Shown here: one piece after another, positions 7,529 to 16,193 of the stretch
Position numbering within the stretch: the first letter of the stretch is position 1
Layout of the letters: each line of letters starts with the position of its first letter
DNA from: Dethiobacter alkaliphilus AHT 1
Lineage (GTDB): Bacteria; Bacillota; Dethiobacteria; Dethiobacterales; Dethiobacteraceae
Assembly (NCBI RefSeq): GCF_000174415.1
Contig: NZ_ACJM01000003.1
Coordinates: 162,832 to 226,831, forward strand
DNA length: 64,000 nucleotides
Direction: 5' to 3'
Notes under the pieces: generated by a model
Seen by the model: the letters and a program-made list of their open reading frames with translations, nothing else
Databases searched by the model: none
What the model was told of the DNA's origin: nothing
Position numbers and translations under genes: made by a program

Positions 7529-8811
7529 TATCTGTTAATCCTCAGTTTCAGGAAATGAACGGAGCAGGAAAAACAGGGGTCGTAATTGCGGATGTACATC
7601 TCACATTTTAAGGTCAGCTCTTCATCGGAGAGATCCAGATGCTCCGGGATAAAGCGCCGTAAACCTTCTTCCATGTTCTTCACATTCCTGGATGTGGGGG
7701 CCACAATATCCGCCTCTTCCACCACTCCCAGTTCGTTAAAGCAGTAACTGTGAGATAAAATACCCCGCGGCGCTTCAGTGATGGCAGCCCCACAGCCGGG
7801 ACGCACAATGTAGCCGTTTTTCTCCGGTACCGGCTTACCCAAAGCGTCAATTATCTCCAAAGACTCTTCTATGCTGTGGACCAACTCCGCTACCCTGGCA
7901 TCCACACTGTGGAAGGGGTTTTTGGAGGGGAAGCTGACACCGGTCAAAGCGGCAGCTTCTTTGGCCTTGCCCGAGAGCCGGTCAAAATTAAGGTTCACCC
8001 GCGCCAGCGGACCCACCAGAAACGAATTTCCGGACAAAGAGGAGTGCAGCGCATGGGAAGGACTCACATGTGCTTCATGCAGGAATTCCCGGTAATCCGC
8101 CGGGTCAATATCCAGGCCGTTGTCGGAGACCAGCCGGCCGCCGTTTACCGCATATTCCTTCTTATCTGAGAGCGCCACCGAGGTAAAATCCCAAGACATG
8201 TCAGGAACAGAAAGCCCGCCCACCAGCTTTGCCGCTGCCATACCGCCCTCCAGAGCCGCTTCCAGTCTTTCTGCAGCCTGCTTCAGTGCTTCCTGGGAAG
8301 GAAGATCGGAAAAACCACCCACCCGCGGTGTAACGGGATGGACTTCCCGTCCACCGATTAAGGCGGTGATGTCATTGCCCAGCCGCTTTAAGTCCAGAGC
8401 CAGCTTTACTTCATCGGGAAAATCTTCGGCCATGGAAATGACACTCTCATAACCGAGAAAGTCGGGCGCAGCCAGCATAAAGACATGTAAGACATGACTC
8501 TGGATAAACTGGCTTAGGGCAAACAATTTACGCAACAGCCTGGTCTGCTCACTGACCTCCACATCAAAGGCATGTTCAATGGCATTGATGGAGGTCATTT
8601 GGTACGACACCGGACAAATGCCGCAGATGCGGGCGGTGATATCCGGGAGTTCCCGGTATTTCCTGCCCACAAGGAAGTTCTGAAAAAACCGCGGCGGTTC
8701 AAAGACATTTAGCTTAAGGCTTTCTATGGTGCCGTTAACCAGATTTACATCCAGCGCCGCTTCCCCTTCCAGCCTGCTGATATAATCCACTTTAATGGAG
8801 CGATTGGTCAT
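7528..8811 (-). CDS. hydA: [NiFe] hydrogenase large (alpha) subunit, sulfhydrogenase type
   Basis: Catalytic subunit that binds the Ni-Fe(CN)2CO centre. The N-terminal ligand motif RICGICP is at about 61-67 and the C-terminal DPCFSCSVH is followed by a short tail (FLKLRINR) that the neighbouring protease should remove. The 427-residue length and the hydB-hydG-hydD-hydA gene order match cytoplasmic group 3b NAD(P)-linked hydrogenases/sulfhydrogenases. There is no Tat signal on the small subunit, so it should act in the cytoplasm, producing or using NAD(P)H and H2, possibly reducing polysulfide. Physiological direction is inferred only. Confidence 0.94.
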   Translation of the reverse strand: MTNRSIKVDYISRLEGEAALDVNLVNGTIESLKLNVFEPPRFFQNFLVGRKYRELPDITARICGICPVSYQMTSINAIEHAFDVEVSEQTRLLRKLFALSQFIQSHVLHVFMLAAPDFLGYESVISMAEDFPDEVKLALDLKRLGNDITALIGGREVHPVTPRVGGFSDLPSQEALKQAAERLEAALEGGMAAAKLVGGLSVPDMSWDFTSVALSDKKEYAVNGGRLVSDNGLDIDPADYREFLHEAHVSPSHALHSSLSGNSFLVGPLARVNLNFDRLSGKAKEAAALTGVSFPSKNPFHSVDARVAELVHSIEESLEIIDALGKPVPEKNGYIVRPGCGAAITEAPRGILSHSYCFNELGVVEEADIVAPTSRNVKNMEEGLRRFIPEHLDLSDEELTLKCEMYIRNYDPCFSCSVHFLKLRINR

Positions 8812-9572
8812 CGGGATCCCTCCCTTTTGCGCAAGTCCATATCCAACCCGGCATACTTCTGGAAATTCCGGTCAATATCTGCCTTTTGCAGGCCCAGCTC
8901 GGCAAACATCTCCCTAAGCGATGCTGCGTTGGCCTCGCTGGATGGGCCATGGCAGCCTGTGCAGGCAGTGCTCCTGGCGGGACAAAGCGCTCCGCAGCCT
9001 GCCCGTGTAACCGGACCCATACAAGGGGTTTTCTCACTGACGGTGAGACAGACGTTTTCCGAGAGCTTGCACTCCACGCAGACACAATGGGGACGGATGC
9101 GCGGTGTTACGCCAAGCAGAGCGCTTTTTACAAACTCCACCAACTCATTTTTATTAATGGGACAGCCGCTAAGTTTGGCGTCGATATCCACATACTCATC
9201 AACGGGATAGGACTTTAAAGAACTAACTTCAGCGGGATGTTCATATACCCGGGCCTCCACCTCCCGCTGCGGTGTGCCGTTATTCAGTGACTGCAGCCCG
9301 CCATGACAGGCGCAGGCTCCGATTGCCACCAGCAACCCGCAGTCTCGCCGGGCCTGCTTCAGGCGCTCGATATCCTCCGGATTAACGATAGATCCTTCCA
9401 CAAAACCGATATCATAGGGTCCGGGCTTATTCTCCCGCCGGGCCATAACAAAATGGGTGAGGTCCACCAACCCCAGCAAATCAAGGAGGACAGGTTCCAG
9501 GTTTAAAAACTCCAACTGGCAGCCGGAGCATGAGGCAAACTTAAAAATCGCTACTTTCGGCAATTCAGCCAT
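8808..9572 (-). CDS. hydD: [NiFe] hydrogenase small (delta) subunit
   Basis: Electron-transfer subunit carrying iron-sulfur clusters next to the Ni-Fe site. The start at 9572 gives MAELPKVAIFKFASCSGCQ, with the proximal-cluster CSGCQ at about 15-19. Further ligands are GACACHGG (about 107), SGCPI (about 157), and a Cys-rich C-terminal stretch (CVCVECK, TPCMGPVTRAGCGALCP, ACTGCHGP). The frame continues upstream of 9572 only as out-of-frame hydG sequence. There is no Tat leader. The stop overlaps the hydA start by 4 bases. Confidence 0.94.
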   Translation of the reverse strand: MAELPKVAIFKFASCSGCQLEFLNLEPVLLDLLGLVDLTHFVMARRENKPGPYDIGFVEGSIVNPEDIERLKQARRDCGLLVAIGACACHGGLQSLNNGTPQREVEARVYEHPAEVSSLKSYPVDEYVDIDAKLSGCPINKNELVEFVKSALLGVTPRIRPHCVCVECKLSENVCLTVSEKTPCMGPVTRAGCGALCPARSTACTGCHGPSSEANAASLREMFAELGLQKADIDRNFQKYAGLDMDLRKREGSR

Positions 9573-9574
9573 AA

Positions 9575-10432
9575 TTACACCCTCCCCAGCGCACCGACTA
9601 TTTTTGCCGGTTGATTTGCCACAGCACTGTATGGGAAAACAGGGCCGTCCTGACAGACAAAACTGGTCCCAACCTGACAGCGGCCGCATTTTTTTATCCC
9701 GCAGTGCATCTTGCGTTCCAGGGAAACAAAGGTCTGTGACGGGTCAAAACCCCTTTGCTGCAGCCCACTTGCCACATACTTCATCATGATTTCCGGACCG
9801 CAGGTCATCACCACCGTGTCTTTTGGAGTACTGTCCATCATCTCAAACAGCTTGGTAACAACCCCGGTACCGTGAGCCCAGTCGGCATGTTCCGAAGAAT
9901 CATCCACCGTTAAATGTACAGTAAAATCTTTGCTCCAATCGTCAAAATAACGGGTAAAAAGCATTTCCCCCGGATTCTTGGCACCATAGAGCAACTCCAC
10001 TTTACCATAATCCCCGCGATTTCTGAGAATCTCATAAATGGCAGGGCGCAGGGGAGCCAGACCGATGCCGCCGGCCACAATCAGTACATCTTTACCCCTG
10101 GCTTCATCCATTGGCCACCCGGTACCGTAAGGGCCACGGATACCAATCAGGTCTCCCTTCTTTAAGCGGGAAAACATCTTCGTAAGACTGCCCACATGGC
10201 GGATGGTATGGGTAAAGGTATCCGGTGAGCAACCGTCGGAGCTGATAGAAATGGGAGCCTCTCCCACACCAAACATGCTTAGCATGTTAAACTGGCCGGG
10301 CTGAAAAGCAAAATCCCCTTTCTTCTCCTCTTCAGTAAACTGCAGAGTGAAAGTGGACGTGTCGGCGTTTTCTGCAACCACATCCAACACAACAGCAGAA
10401 TGAGGAATTAACGGATTGGCCAAGTTACTCAC
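9575..10432 (-). CDS. hydG: Hydrogenase FAD/NAD(P)-binding (gamma) subunit
   Basis: Flavoprotein linking the hydrogenase FeS chain to NAD(P)H, related to sulfhydrogenase gamma and anaerobic sulfite reductase subunit B. The 285 residues contain a FAD-binding beta barrel (PGQFNMLSMFGVGEAP, about 45-60), the glycine-rich GIRGPYGTGW, the NAD(P) motif VAGGIGLAPLRP (about 117-128) and a C-terminal [2Fe-2S] cluster (CGIKKCGRC then C). Translation starts at GTG 10432 inside the end of hydB (8-base overlap). The small subunit starts 2 bases after its stop. Confidence 0.93.
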   Translation of the reverse strand: MSNLANPLIPHSAVVLDVVAENADTSTFTLQFTEEEKKGDFAFQPGQFNMLSMFGVGEAPISISSDGCSPDTFTHTIRHVGSLTKMFSRLKKGDLIGIRGPYGTGWPMDEARGKDVLIVAGGIGLAPLRPAIYEILRNRGDYGKVELLYGAKNPGEMLFTRYFDDWSKDFTVHLTVDDSSEHADWAHGTGVVTKLFEMMDSTPKDTVVMTCGPEIMMKYVASGLQQRGFDPSQTFVSLERKMHCGIKKCGRCQVGTSFVCQDGPVFPYSAVANQPAKIVGALGRV

Positions 10433-11525
10433 CTCCCAGAGTAGCCGCTACATCTGTTAAATCAATATCCACCACACAGGAATGGATACAACGTCCGCAG
10501 CCCACACAACCGGTTTTATTAAACTGCTGCTGCTGATACAGCAGCTTATGGTAAATGCGCCACTGGGCCCGTGCCTCCCTGTCCTTGCGGAAGTTATGCC
10601 CCAGGGCAACCTGGGAGAACTCCATCAGCTTACAGGAATCCCATTCCCGCTGCCGCACACCGCTGCTTAAATTCAAATCCAGCTTGTCATAGACGTTGTA
10701 GCAAAAACAGGTGGGACAAACCATGGTACACGTACCACATCCCAAACACCGCTGGCGCAGTTCTTCCCAGACAGGGTGCTCCGTATTGGTTTCCAATAAC
10801 TCATCCAGGTTACGGGTCAGAATATGTTTTGGCAGGCGGCGGCTGGCTGTCCCCAACCGTTCTTCTTTTTCATCCAACATATAACCCGGCGCCTCCGAAA
10901 GCATGCCCATATCACTTAACAGCTCCGCCCCGTCATCACTGCCCACCTCTATCAGATACTGGTCATCCAATTTGGTTAATAGCAGGTCATACCCCCTGGA
11001 GAGACCGGGACCGGTCTGCAGGTAATAACAGAAGCCACTGCGGCATGGTGTTACACAGTTTTCAGCAACAATTAACGTGTTTTGCCGGGTCTCGCAATAA
11101 ATGGGGTCGGACATTTCTCCGCAAAAGACCTCATCCAACACGAAGAAGGAGTGGACGTCACAGGGACGCACCCCAAACAGTACTTTCTTCCCCTTATCTG
11201 CAGAATCATCTGTAAAACAGATCTTTTCACCCTGCAGACTGGTACACTGACCCTTACTTTCCTGCACCTGCTGTTTTTCAAAAGAAAAAATTGTTTCCAC
11301 AGGCTGCTGCAGAGTTTTTTTCGGCGGCAAAATAGTGGGCTGATACTCCTCTGCCAACTCATCCCCACTGCCAATATTCCTGAACACAAACTCGTTCCCC
11401 TTAGCTACCGGCGCCACAACCGGGAACTGTTTAATCATTGAGTCCACAAAATCCCCCATGGCAGCAGCCGGCATACGGACAGGCCCCGTCACCACATTCC
11501 CTTTTTGCCTATCCAAAACTCCCAT
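10425..11525 (-). CDS. hydB: Hydrogenase iron-sulfur (beta) subunit
   Basis: First gene of the hydrogenase operon (366 residues), related to sulfhydrogenase beta and anaerobic sulfite reductase subunit A. Two ferredoxin-type clusters lie at the C-terminal third: CLGCGTCTMVCPTCFC (about 255-270) and CVGCGRCIHSC (about 340-350). It passes electrons between the flavin subunit and the catalytic dimer or an external carrier such as ferredoxin. It starts at ATG 11525 behind GGAGGG. A consensus sigma-A promoter lies 35-65 bases upstream. Confidence 0.92.
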   Translation of the reverse strand: MGVLDRQKGNVVTGPVRMPAAAMGDFVDSMIKQFPVVAPVAKGNEFVFRNIGSGDELAEEYQPTILPPKKTLQQPVETIFSFEKQQVQESKGQCTSLQGEKICFTDDSADKGKKVLFGVRPCDVHSFFVLDEVFCGEMSDPIYCETRQNTLIVAENCVTPCRSGFCYYLQTGPGLSRGYDLLLTKLDDQYLIEVGSDDGAELLSDMGMLSEAPGYMLDEKEERLGTASRRLPKHILTRNLDELLETNTEHPVWEELRQRCLGCGTCTMVCPTCFCYNVYDKLDLNLSSGVRQREWDSCKLMEFSQVALGHNFRKDREARAQWRIYHKLLYQQQQFNKTGCVGCGRCIHSCVVDIDLTDVAATLGGE

Positions 11526-11543
11526 CCCTCCTTATTTGAATTT

Positions 11544-11557
11544 TCTAAATATTTAGA
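11544..11557. promoter_or_regulatory. Palindromic operator candidate at the hyd promoter
   Basis: A perfect 14-base palindrome, TCTAAATATTTAGA, lies immediately downstream of the -10 box of the hyd-hyp promoter, where the transcription start is expected. A dimeric repressor bound here would block initiation. The cognate regulator was not identified; the sequence does not match the Rex or Fnr consensus I know. Confidence 0.5.
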
Positions 11558-11559
11558 TT

Positions 11560-11588
11560 ATTGTAAGCCTTTTGCTACTTTTTGTCAA
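11560..11588 (-). promoter_or_regulatory. Sigma-A promoter of the hyd-hyp operon
   Basis: On the minus strand TTGACA (11588-11583), a 17-base spacer, then TACAAT (11565-11560). Both boxes and the spacing are near consensus, and the promoter points at hydB. No other promoter this good is visible before hypE, so hydBGDA, protease and hypABFCDE probably share it. Confidence 0.8.
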
Positions 11589-11753
11589 TAGGCTATAGGT
11601 TTAATCGTCTTGTAACGGGCACCGATCACATGCGCTTTTCTTTTTCGCTTAGTAAAAATTTTCAATGCCTGAAATTTTTACTCCGTATCTGGTGCAAAAT
11701 CTAAATCAAACTAAAAAGACCATCCATTACAAGTTTAGCAGGAGGTCAGCATA

Positions 11754-12893
11754 ATGCAGGCAAAACAAATATCTTTAATTGCAGTTATTCTTATCTTACT
11801 TCATCATCCAGTGGCTAATGCCCAAACGAAACAGGTTAACCCGGACCATAACAGCAGTGTAGTTGAAATAGTACAACAATCAGTTGACACTGCTGTTGAT
11901 TATCTATTTTCTCAGCAAGCAAACATTATAACTTTAACTGAATTAAAAGAAAACGTAGTAGAATCGGAAAACGAAGACATCAATCAAACAAAAGAAAAAC
12001 AGGAAACTGACAGCAAAGAAACCTCTGAATCTGAATCACAAGCATCAGCTGATGAGCAAGAAGACCCTGAAGAAATTGTAGACGAACAGTCGACGGAAGC
12101 GCCCCCTGAAATGGTAGAGCCAGCACCCGCTCCGACTCCCGCTGATAACACAGCTAAGGAAGAAACTCCTGATAACACGGAAAGTACCTGTATCCATACC
12201 CGGAATTATAGTTACAACGAAAATGGTGTAAACATAGAGATAAGACATGTTGAGAAATCCCATAACCGCATTTGGATTGCCACTGTAAAACTTGTTGATC
12301 CAACGAAGCTTAGAGTTGCCTTTGCGCACGATGAGTATGGTGCTCCAAGAAAGCCCGTATCAAAAATTGCTAACAGCAATAACGCCATCTTAGCAATCAA
12401 TGCCTCAGGCTTTAGTGGCAATGTCCCCTTTTCCCCTGTTGTCCGCGAGGGCGAAGTTTATAGTATGGATATCAATCATACTCCCATGGGCATAACTGCC
12501 TGTGGTATGTTGATGGATTCAGGAAAGCGGGGAGTAGAACAGATGATTGAGGACGGCGCCCATCAAGTGATTACCTTTCGCCCCGTATTAGTCAGAAACG
12601 GCCAAATGACCAGCACAGCCCAAAACAACAATACCATTCACCCCAGAACCGCCATTGGACAAAAAGAAAACGGCGACCTCATCTTTATAGTGGTGGATGG
12701 TCGTCGCAATAACTGGTCAACGGGGATTAACCTGGGAGATCTAGCCCAAATCTTCATTGATGAAGGGGCAGCCTGGGCCTATAATTTAGATGGCGGCGGT
12801 TCAACCACTCTCTATTTCAACGGTAAAGTATTAAACAAACCCTCCGACGGCCGGGAAAGGCCAGTGCCGGATATTATCTACATAGCAAAATAA
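11754..12893 (+). CDS. Secreted phosphodiester glycosidase (NAGPA) domain protein
   Basis: 379 residues. A signal peptide (about 1-24, ending VANAQ) is followed by a low-complexity acidic linker rich in Glu, Ser and Pro (about 65-145). The C-terminal domain (about 155-379) has the NAGPA/exopolysaccharide-type signature: AINASGF, HPRTAIGQ, FIVVDGR, and YNLDGGGSTTLYFNG with the final RPVPDII. The family cleaves or modifies sugar phosphodiesters; in Firmicutes such proteins are usually secreted or wall-associated with unknown substrate. The acidic linker probably spans the cell wall. It stands alone between the divergent hyd operon and degV. Confidence 0.85.
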   Translation: MQAKQISLIAVILILLHHPVANAQTKQVNPDHNSSVVEIVQQSVDTAVDYLFSQQANIITLTELKENVVESENEDINQTKEKQETDSKETSESESQASADEQEDPEEIVDEQSTEAPPEMVEPAPAPTPADNTAKEETPDNTESTCIHTRNYSYNENGVNIEIRHVEKSHNRIWIATVKLVDPTKLRVAFAHDEYGAPRKPVSKIANSNNAILAINASGFSGNVPFSPVVREGEVYSMDINHTPMGITACGMLMDSGKRGVEQMIEDGAHQVITFRPVLVRNGQMTSTAQNNNTIHPRTAIGQKENGDLIFIVVDGRRNNWSTGINLGDLAQIFIDEGAAWAYNLDGGGSTTLYFNGKVLNKPSDGRERPVPDIIYIAK

Positions 12894-12922
12894 CTCCATT
12901 TAGTTCGTTAAGTTAATTAGTC

Positions 12923-12948
12923 AGGCCCGGGATACTCCCGGGCCTTTA
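12923..12948 (+). terminator. Terminator after the NAGPA-domain gene
   Basis: A 10-bp GC-rich stem (AGGCCCGGGA / TCCCGGGCCT) with a 3-base loop is followed by TTT. The T tract is short, but the stem is strong and directly follows the gene. Confidence 0.75.
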
Positions 12949-13030
12949 ACATATGCAAAAATAAATATTGGGTAAAGTTACTAAAAATATGTTAAAATAT
13001 TGTTATTAGCAAATATTATGGGGGTGCCTT

Positions 13031-13873
13031 GTGAAAAATATTGCCTTAGTAACAGACAGTACAGCTGACCTGACCACTGCTATGAAAGAAGAATTTAATG
13101 CCCACGTTATCCCTTTGAAGATAGTTTTTGCACACCAGGAGTATATTGACGGAGAACTAACAGCCGAAGATTTTTATCAAAAACTGGCCACAGCCCAGGA
13201 ACTGCCCCGTTCATCCCAGCCTTCCCCTGCAGACTTTACTGCGTTGTACCAACAGCTTTTAAAGCAATATGACGAAGTTATTTCCATTCACCTCTCCTCT
13301 GCTTTAAGCGGAACAGTAAACGCAGCCAGAGTTGCAGCCGAAACACTGCAGGACAAAATTCATGTGGTCGATTCCAAAAACATCAGCCTGGGCATCGGCC
13401 TGATGGTAAAGGAAGCCGCCCGCTGCATTCATGAGGGTATGGACACTCCCCAGATTCTCACAAGAATTTCCGAGGCTCGCAAAAGTATTGAAACCATGTT
13501 TACCTTAAACACCCTGGAATATCTGCAAAAAGGCGGCCGCATCGGCAAAGTGTCCGGACTAGTAGGCTCTCTTTTAAACATCAAACCTGTGGTACGGGTA
13601 AACGAAGAAGGGATTTACGTCCCCGCCGGCAAAGCAAGAAGCCAGGATAAAGCCCTTGACCAGATAGCCAACAAATTAAAGGAAATAGTGGGTAACCGCA
13701 GTGTAAAATCCTTAGCCATCGCCCACGGCGACGCCCTAGATGCAGCAAACAAACTAAAGTCTATCATGGAAAACACCTGCGGCGTCCCTGCCACCATCTT
13801 CACCCAAGTAAGTGCCGTTATCGGAGTCCATACCGGCCCGGGAACGGTTGGGGCGGCAATACATTTTGAGTAA
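13031..13873 (+). CDS. DegV family fatty-acid-binding protein
   Basis: 280-residue DegV protein starting at GTG with GGGGTG upstream. The N-terminal VTDSTADL (about 6-13) and the LPRSSQPSPADF segment match the fatty-acid-binding DegV/FakB fold; LSSALSGTVNAA and the GRIGKVSGLVGSLLNIKPV loop (about 165-183) complete it. FakB proteins present bound fatty acids to the kinase FakA; no fakA is visible here. It is monocistronic, with its own terminator. Confidence 0.9.
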   Translation: MKNIALVTDSTADLTTAMKEEFNAHVIPLKIVFAHQEYIDGELTAEDFYQKLATAQELPRSSQPSPADFTALYQQLLKQYDEVISIHLSSALSGTVNAARVAAETLQDKIHVVDSKNISLGIGLMVKEAARCIHEGMDTPQILTRISEARKSIETMFTLNTLEYLQKGGRIGKVSGLVGSLLNIKPVVRVNEEGIYVPAGKARSQDKALDQIANKLKEIVGNRSVKSLAIAHGDALDAANKLKSIMENTCGVPATIFTQVSAVIGVHTGPGTVGAAIHFE

Positions 13874-13881
13874 ATGAACAG

Positions 13882-13920
13882 GGAGCAGTTTCAGAAGGCT
13901 GGAACTGCTCCTAAAATTTT
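13882..13920 (+). terminator. Terminator after degV
   Basis: Stem GGAGCAGTT / AACTGCTCC with a 12-base loop, followed by TAAAATTTTTT. Confidence 0.8.
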
Positions 13921-13921
13921 T

Positions 13922-13971
13922 TACAAAAAAGAAAGCCCCAGGGAGCGTGATAGGTGGTTGCTCCCTAGGGG
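13922..13971 (-). terminator. Terminator of the repeat surface protein gene
   Basis: On the minus strand the stem CCCCTAGGGAGC / GCTCCCTGGGG (one bulged base) is followed by CTTTCTTTTTTG. It sits after the stop at 14029. Confidence 0.7.
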
Positions 13972-14028
13972 TCATCTTAATACTTCAATCATTCTTTTAT
14001 TGCGTAATTATTATTGAACCCTTATAAA

Positions 14029-14820
14029 CTACGGCAGTTCATATGCATTGACGTGGATACCATAATAGCCGTTTAGAGGAACTGTCATGGTAACTGGACT
14101 TGAAAGAGCTGTCTGTTTATAAGCGAATAGGCCTGATGCTGTTCTTTGGCCTATTGGTGCAACGTTATAGTCCTGAACGTAGAAATTTTCACCCTGTGCA
14201 AATGCCCAACCGTCGAGATAAATGGTTATATCAACATGTGTTGAAGTTTGATTTGTGAATGTTACATGTCCTGCGTAATTAGTTTGGCCAGCGTAGAGAT
14301 AAGCTGTTAATACCCCATCTTCTTCTGCTAATTCTGAATACTTAACGTAAGTGAACCAGTTACCTCTATCCGGATTGTAGCGATACACTCCTGGTGCATG
14401 AGCTGCCCAGATGGTTTGGGATTCGGGTGGGATATAGGTGTTGGTGATAGTACCAATAGCACCGGCTACCGGTGTTTCGCCTGCTTCAACGACTAACTCA
14501 CGGTTTGCCGGGTCGTAGCTTGGTGTCCAGCCATCAGGAGTCACTTCTGCGAAGGTATATACTCCAGGGAGCAGATAGCCAAGATCATCTTCCCAGTTGT
14601 TAGCGTCACTGAGGATAAGCGTGTCAACCAGTGTACCTTCGGAATCGTAGATATTGACGTCGATGGTGCCGTCATATACAACTCCTGTGCCTTGGTCATC
14701 CCAAACCTTGATAACCTTGAGGCTACCAAGGTCAATGGTGTTTGTAATAGTACCAATAGCACCAGCTGCGGGATCATCACCGGCCTCAACAACTAACTCA
14801 CGGTTTGCCGGGTCGTAGCT
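14029..14820 (-). pseudogene. C-terminal part of the repeat surface protein, out of frame
   Basis: This stretch continues the repeat protein that begins at 15791, but it is shifted by one base relative to it because repeat unit B lacks one T at 14820/14821. It encodes the end of repeat B, all of repeat A and a C-terminal domain of about 130 residues rich in aromatic residues (VYRYNPDRGNWFTYVKY, DVTIYLDGWAF-like, ending NGYYGIHVNAYELP). No LPxTG or S-layer-homology anchor is present. An ATG at 14544 could start a 171-residue product, but no good ribosome site supports it. It is either a truncated allele, a programmed or phase-variable frame, or a sequencing error in a repeat. Confidence 0.7.
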
Positions 14821-15329
14821 GGTGTCCAGCCATCAGGAGTCACTTCTGCGAAGGTATATACTCCAGGGAGCAGATAGCCAAGATCATCTTCCCAGTTGTT
14901 AGTGTCACTGAGGATAAGCGTGTCAACCAGTGTACCTTCGGAATCGTAGATATTGACGTCGATGGTGCCGTCATATACAACTCCTGTGCCTTGGTCATCC
15001 CAAATCTTGATAACCTTGAGGCTACCAAGGTCAATGGTGTTTGTAATAGTACCAATAGCACCAGCTGCGGGATCATCACCGGCCTCAACAACTAACTCAC
15101 GGTTTGCCGGGTCGTAGCTTGGTGTCCAGCCATCAGGAGTCACTTCTGCGAAGGTATATACTCCAGGGAGCAGATAGCCAAGATCATCTTCCCAGTTGTT
15201 AGCGTCACTGAGGATAAGCGTGTCAACCAGTGTACCTTCGGAATCGTAGATATTGACGTCGATGGTGCCGTCATATACAACTCCTGTGCCTTGGTCATCC
15301 CAAATCTTGATAACCTTGAGGCTACCGGT
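14431..15329. repeat. Three tandem 300-bp repeats (100 residues each)
   Basis: Units A (14431-14730), B (14731-15029, one base short) and C (15030-15329) are nearly identical at DNA level. Most differences are single bases near unit edges and in the 3' half of unit A. Each encodes a prealbumin-like (SpaA/Cna-B type) domain containing GSLKVIKIWDDQGTG, TLVDTLILSD and GVYTFAEVTPDGW. High identity implies recent duplication or ongoing gene conversion. Confidence 0.92.
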
Positions 15330-15791
15330 TGGCGGCGGTTCAAATTCGAACTCAACATAACTTATGCCGGGGATATTTTTTCCATGTCGTGGAGACTGCA
15401 AACCACAGTCGCTAGCTACAGGCACTCCAAGTCCTTCAGGTGGATCGGCAGCATAGTAGTAAATATTAGCATTTGGGCCACCCTTAACTGTAACCTTGGA
15501 TACAACGGGGAAACCATTTTCCTCCCAGAACTTTAGTGTCTTACCTCCGTCGTAAACTTCATAAAATACCTTATACCAAACACCGTCAAATTCTACATCG
15601 ATATATCCGCTTCCAGGATCATTAATTCTTGTTCCGATTTCTTCTGGGTTTCCATTGTATTCAACTGGATCAACCAATGGACCCTCACAAGGCGGCACGG
15701 AGCCCAGGGCGGTACCTATCGCCAGCAATCCAATAACCAAAAGAACTAATCCCACTCGCCAATACTTCGACACCGGTTTTGCCATATTCAA
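14793..15791 (-). CDS. Secreted repeat protein with SpaA/Cna-B-like domains (frameshifted)
   Basis: 332 residues are readable before the frame is lost. A signal peptide (about 1-31, hydrophobic VGLVLLVIGLLAIGTALG) is followed by an N-terminal domain of about 130 residues (GYIDVEFDGVWYKVFYEV, NANIYYYAADPPEGLG). Then come SpaA/Cna-B-like beta-sandwich repeats beginning about residue 157. Such repeats usually build stalks of surface adhesins. A one-base deletion in repeat B shifts the frame near residue 325, so the product would lack repeat A and the C-terminal domain (14029-14820). Restoring one base gives a single protein of about 587 residues. The ribosome site GGGAGG precedes ATG 15791. Confidence 0.82.
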   Translation of the reverse strand: MNMAKPVSKYWRVGLVLLVIGLLAIGTALGSVPPCEGPLVDPVEYNGNPEEIGTRINDPGSGYIDVEFDGVWYKVFYEVYDGGKTLKFWEENGFPVVSKVTVKGGPNANIYYYAADPPEGLGVPVASDCGLQSPRHGKNIPGISYVEFEFEPPPTGSLKVIKIWDDQGTGVVYDGTIDVNIYDSEGTLVDTLILSDANNWEDDLGYLLPGVYTFAEVTPDGWTPSYDPANRELVVEAGDDPAAGAIGTITNTIDLGSLKVIKIWDDQGTGVVYDGTIDVNIYDSEGTLVDTLILSDTNNWEDDLGYLLPGVYTFAEVTPDGWTPATTRQTVS

Positions 15792-16193
15792 TTATTTTCC
15801 TCCCTATTAAGTTTTTTTGAACAGGTGCAATAACAGCTAACAATAAAATAATGCCAGCCTGCGCCCCACCCCCCCCGAGAGTCGGGATTACTCGCCGGAA
15901 TATATACCGACTGTCGTTTTTGTAGGAACTCTGCCAGAATTGATTACAGCGTGCCCACTTCGTAACAAAATATGCAGGTGCACTACAAAAATGAACATTT
16001 CGTAACAAAAAAATAAAGATAATTATAAGCAATAAACCCTATCTGTTTAGACAGGGTTTTTGCAGGAAATAGTTATTTTTTTGTTACCCCCCCCTTAATA
16101 ATAACAGCGGGGTGACAAATTACAGGCTGGCCAGACTGATTTTATCTCTGACCTGGAGACCTTTGTGAGCTAAGGTTCAGACTGGTGCCTCGT
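15792..16193. other. Intergenic region with two C8 tracts and hairpins
   Basis: 402 bases between two minus-strand genes. It holds two runs of eight C (15869-15876 and 16087-16094), a hairpin at 16035-16060 (AACCCTATCT / AGACAGGGTT) with a T run on the plus strand, and an inverted repeat AGTCGG / CCGACT near 15888-15914 that would lie in the 5' leader of the repeat-protein mRNA. A small protein gene was not found. The promoter of the repeat-protein gene should be here but no convincing -35/-10 pair was identified. Confidence 0.6.

Noticed and set aside
14431..15329. Direct repeats as a possible CRISPR or satellite array
   Set aside because: The 300-base period translates cleanly into identical 100-residue protein domains; there are no short spacers.
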